Part shown: positions 53,080 to 55,848 of the stretch, piece after piece | How positions within the stretch are numbered: the first letter of the stretch is position 1 | How the letters are laid out: the number at the start of each line of letters is the position of its first letter | Assembly: GCA_964495085.1 (NCBI GenBank) | Contig: CAZBUK010000018.1 | Location: 1 to 55,848, forward strand | DNA: 55,848 nucleotides | Direction: 5' to 3' | Source of the DNA: CAZBUK01 sp964495085 | GTDB taxonomy: Bacteria > Bacteroidota > Ignavibacteria > T3Sed10-11 | Translations under genes and position numbers: made by a program | Notes under the pieces: model-generated | What the model saw: only the letters and a program-made list of their open reading frames with translations | Told to the model about the DNA's origin: nothing | Databases searched by the model: none

Positions 53080-55674
53080 TCAATCAAACAGCATCGCCGT
53101 CCAAACTCTGTCGAGTACCATAGATCGGCGTCCGTGACGGAAATTGGGCTTGTCGATCAGCGGCACGCGCTCATCAACGATTTTCGACTGCTCCCAGCCG
53201 GAATCATCGAATCCGGGCATCTGCCACCTCTCATGTAACACACCGGAAACTTTCCAGGTGCTGTCGGAAAGAACTCTCTCCGTCATGCCGTCGGAATACG
53301 TCAACTCCGAATACCAGTTCACCCCCGCCGATCCGGCGCGCTCATAGTTCATCACCTCGACGGCGATTACATTTTCTCCCGCGATGAGAAACTCCCGTAT
53401 ATCCCAGAACCGGGTCCGCTGCATCTGGACGATCTGCGAAAGCGTCCGTTTGGCGTACGACTCTCCGACCTCGCTCCCGTTGAGATATATTTTTAAACGC
53501 GTATCCCCCACCGTCTGCACCAGTGCGCTCTCGAGTCGCGACGGATCTTCAATGCCGAACGTTTTCCTGAAATAAACATGCGGCTCGCGGTGCTGACCGC
53601 TCTCATACGGCCGGGCATCCGGGTGATAGATAAATTTGCTCGGACTATACGATTCTATAGGAAACGAATCCCGTGCAATGTAATTATTTACTTCCATCCA
53701 GTACGAGATTTGCCTGTCGTAATACGATACAAGAATGTTATTCAGGTTTGCTTCGAGATTCGTGCGCTTCCATAGTTCGCTATAAACGCTTTTCAGGGTC
53801 TCAAAGTCCGCCGTCATCTCGCTGCACATTTCCGTCATCCGCTCCTTCTCCTCCGGTGCGATGCGCCGCTGAGCGGCTTCAGACGTGATCAGAGCGATAT
53901 GCCGACCGTACTCCGCCTTCTTCACAAACAGTTCCCCTTTTCGCACCGCAAAGGCGAGATAGTCCAGATGCCGTTTATTTCTCTGTACGGCATCGTCATT
54001 CAGCAATCCGTCGATGAGATTCCGGGCTATGCCGATTTCGGTCTTCACCTGATTGAAATTCTGCAGGAATCCCGTGCCCGGGTTCCACGATCCCGCGCTT
54101 GCAGGAGGAATCAACGGATGGCGGAAGAGGTCGTCGTTCGTATACTTGTTGCCGAGATTGGCAAGTATCGAATAGAGTGCGTGCAGACGCGGGTCGTCAG
54201 TCCCGTGAAAATTCCTCATGTATCTGTCGTGAAAATCGGACAGGTCGGTGTGCGAGGTCGACCAGGCGCATTCGGCTCCATAGACGTATCCGTACCAGTT
54301 GAGTTCGCGGTAGGTCTCGCCGCCGAAGTCTCCCCAGCCCGAGTTGATCAGACCGAATGCGCCGACCCTCTTTCCCGTCTCCGCCATGCCGCGGATGTTG
54401 ATCGGAGCGGAAATATTATCGGGATAGATGCGGTGCCAGTTCCACACTCCCGGCGAAACGATGAACGGCGTATTCGTTTTGTGGAAGATATTCGCCTTAT
54501 CGGTGAAGTCCGCCAGGGGGCGGTAGTCCCAATATACCATCGAAATATCCTTCGGAAGATATTCCAGGACTTCGGGAAAGCCCGGCACCGCGGTCCCCAA
54601 TCCCGTCGCGATGTCGCCGTACATTATCACCTCTTTTCCCATCTCCGTGATCATCTTGTATACGCGGATAAAATGATCTGCATGTACTTTTTCGATTCCC
54701 TCCCGTTCGACGAGTTCCCTGCTGGCTCCTCTGCCGACGTCCCAGGATTCATCAGCCGCCATATGGAAATATTTCGAGCTGAACGCGGGCACGATCTCAC
54801 GCAGCATCTCCCCGAGCAGCGTGTAAATCCTCTCGTCGGTGACATTCAGACAACCTGCGCCGGGGAATTCCGCGTATTCGACGTACTCGGGCTTGAGCAG
54901 CATATTCTCCATATGCCCGAGTGTCTGGAATATCGGTATGATTTCGACATGGTGATCGCGCGCGAAAGCGTCAAGCTCGGCAACCTGCTCTCTCGTCAGC
55001 GCACCCCGGTTGGCGCCGACGAGCGGGTGCGATTCGAATCTGTACATATCTTCGAGGTACGGCATATAGACATTCTGTTTGTAAAATGCGAGCCGCCGGA
55101 CGATATGCTTGAAGTCGTCGAGCGTGGAAACCTGCCCGCGGCTGATGTCGTCGCTGATTCCCCGCAGCTTGAAGGAGGGATAGTCGGTGATGGAAAGACC
55201 GGGCACCGCCGCACCGCCGTTTTCCGGTTCGAGGAGCTGCAGCAACGTCATGACCCCGTAGTACAATCCCGGCGAGCTTCTTCCGGTTATATAGACGCCT
55301 TTCGCCGTGACGTCGAGGAAATAGCCCTCGTCTCCCAGCATGACCGCCGGTCTCGCACCCGCATAGACGCCTGCCCTGGGACTCTTTTCGAGGAGTCCGA
55401 TGAAGATGACGTTCTCAGTGAGATTTTCCCGTTCGTCGACAATGGAGAGCGACAATTGGAAATTTTCCGAGAGGTAGCGTTTCAGCTCGCCGGCTGCAAA
55501 ATGCTCCTGCGCTTCGCCCCCCTTTCCGACGACGATTTTTGTCTCCCCGCCGATAACGAACGGCGTGTTGGTAAATGACACTCCCTGCGGATATGGAATC
55601 ACATGTATTCTCGCCGTTGATTGTGCGAATGATGATGATATGAACATCAGGAGAATCGATAGCAATAGTTTCAT
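53080..55674 (-). CDS. Secreted GH20 beta-N-acetylhexosaminidase
   Basis: 864 residues. Signal peptide MKLLLSILLMFISSSFAQ. An N-terminal GH20b-type domain is followed by a (beta/alpha)8 barrel with RGISDDISRG, EIIPIFQTLGHMENML, and the catalytic Asp-Glu pair in HMAADES (D308, E309), where most GH20 enzymes have H-x-GGDE. After a helical region the C-terminus is a jelly-roll carbohydrate-binding-like module (YFRKTFGIEDPS, AGENVIAVEVMNYE). GH20 enzymes remove terminal GlcNAc or GalNAc by substrate-assisted catalysis. The substrate could be chito-oligosaccharide, peptidoglycan fragments or N-glycan antennae. It is probably first in its own transcript. Confidence 0.93.
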   Translation of the reverse strand: MKLLLSILLMFISSSFAQSTARIHVIPYPQGVSFTNTPFVIGGETKIVVGKGGEAQEHFAAGELKRYLSENFQLSLSIVDERENLTENVIFIGLLEKSPRAGVYAGARPAVMLGDEGYFLDVTAKGVYITGRSSPGLYYGVMTLLQLLEPENGGAAVPGLSITDYPSFKLRGISDDISRGQVSTLDDFKHIVRRLAFYKQNVYMPYLEDMYRFESHPLVGANRGALTREQVAELDAFARDHHVEIIPIFQTLGHMENMLLKPEYVEYAEFPGAGCLNVTDERIYTLLGEMLREIVPAFSSKYFHMAADESWDVGRGASRELVEREGIEKVHADHFIRVYKMITEMGKEVIMYGDIATGLGTAVPGFPEVLEYLPKDISMVYWDYRPLADFTDKANIFHKTNTPFIVSPGVWNWHRIYPDNISAPINIRGMAETGKRVGAFGLINSGWGDFGGETYRELNWYGYVYGAECAWSTSHTDLSDFHDRYMRNFHGTDDPRLHALYSILANLGNKYTNDDLFRHPLIPPASAGSWNPGTGFLQNFNQVKTEIGIARNLIDGLLNDDAVQRNKRHLDYLAFAVRKGELFVKKAEYGRHIALITSEAAQRRIAPEEKERMTEMCSEMTADFETLKSVYSELWKRTNLEANLNNILVSYYDRQISYWMEVNNYIARDSFPIESYSPSKFIYHPDARPYESGQHREPHVYFRKTFGIEDPSRLESALVQTVGDTRLKIYLNGSEVGESYAKRTLSQIVQMQRTRFWDIREFLIAGENVIAVEVMNYERAGSAGVNWYSELTYSDGMTERVLSDSTWKVSGVLHERWQMPGFDDSGWEQSKIVDERVPLIDKPNFRHGRRSMVLDRVWTAMLFD

Positions 55675-55812
55675 AATACAATCTCTGGAGAAATTTCTGA
55701 ATCGGATCAGGCGGAGGAAAAATACCGGCTACGTGATATCCCCCCACCTGGTTTGAAAATGGATATGGCAATATACGGAAAATCGGGAGAAGATGAAGTA
55801 TGGTTGAGTAGC

Positions 55813-55848
55813 CTCTCCCCCAACCCCCTCTCCGCCAAAAAGCGGAGA
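55813..55848. repeat. Partial REP-like palindrome at the window end
   Basis: CCTCTCCCCCAACCCCCTCT is followed by CTCCGC, a short A-rich loop and GCGGAGA, so a hairpin is beginning where the window ends. It resembles the left half of the element at 47002-47053. Confidence 0.55.

Noticed and set aside
53899..55578. Long plus-strand reading frame of 559 codons
   Set aside because: It is antisense to the well supported GH20 gene and has no recognisable motif; long antisense frames follow from codon use here. The same applies to frames at 12110-13060, 28014-29030, 31410-32588 and 11210-12061.

Overview
The window comes from a Gram-negative, FCB-type bacterium (Ignavibacteria / Calditrichota / KSB1-like rather than classical Bacteroides). 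The signs are C-terminal sorting domains of the NYPNPFNP type on four exported proteins, a second PNPY-type C-terminal domain on two more, TonB-dependent receptors with an N-terminal carboxypeptidase-regulatory-like domain, PorV/PorQ-like barrels, many lipoproteins and two Tat signals. No rRNA, tRNA, CRISPR array, phage or insertion sequence was seen. A 100-base run of N (47828-47927) is a scaffold gap.

Layout. 1-3206 (+): the 3' end of a hexosaminidase-like gene, a 30-codon remnant that copies the start of the fucosidase gene, an AT-rich PNGase F-like gene, and a GH29 fucosidase; this reads as a small N-glycan-degrading unit. 3263-4519 (-): NamZ-type exo-muramidase, divergent from GT2, DUF4922 and NagZ-like GH3 genes and a Tat phosphoesterase (4705-9440, +). 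9741-16033 (-): a tight operon of ADP-forming acyl-CoA synthetase, NagB, DUF4954 and SpoIID. 16238-24424 (-): orphan acyl carrier protein, ChbG/YdjC-like deacetylase, phosphodiester glycosidase and two GHL10 (DigH-type) hydrolases, the last three bearing sorting domains. 24536-25852 (-): secreted beta-propeller. 26044-41707 (-): two paralogous four-gene cassettes, each with a TonB receptor, a PNPY-domain exoprotein, a PorV-like barrel and an IPT/NHL lipoprotein. 42020-45969 (-): AmiC-type amidase and a Tat phosphoesterase fused to a PQQ-type propeller. 46120-55674: PhyH-type oxygenase (+), then PGRP-type amidase, uroporphyrinogen-decarboxylase-like protein, NagB-PIG-L fusion, PrcB/Gmad2 lipoprotein and GH20 hexosaminidase (-).

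How the parts may work together (inference). Much of the window deals with N-acetylhexosamine polymers. Amidases and DigH/SpoIID-like enzymes would strip and cut peptidoglycan, NamZ, NagZ and GH20 would release MurNAc and GlcNAc, and a PIG-L or ChbG-type deacetylase plus NagB would feed glycolysis. PNGase F, GH29 and GH20 would act on N-glycans. The duplicated TonB cassettes are the likely import or surface-display machinery, although no SusD is present. Three intergenic regions hold degenerate 7-bp-period repeats, one of which coincides with the scaffold gap.
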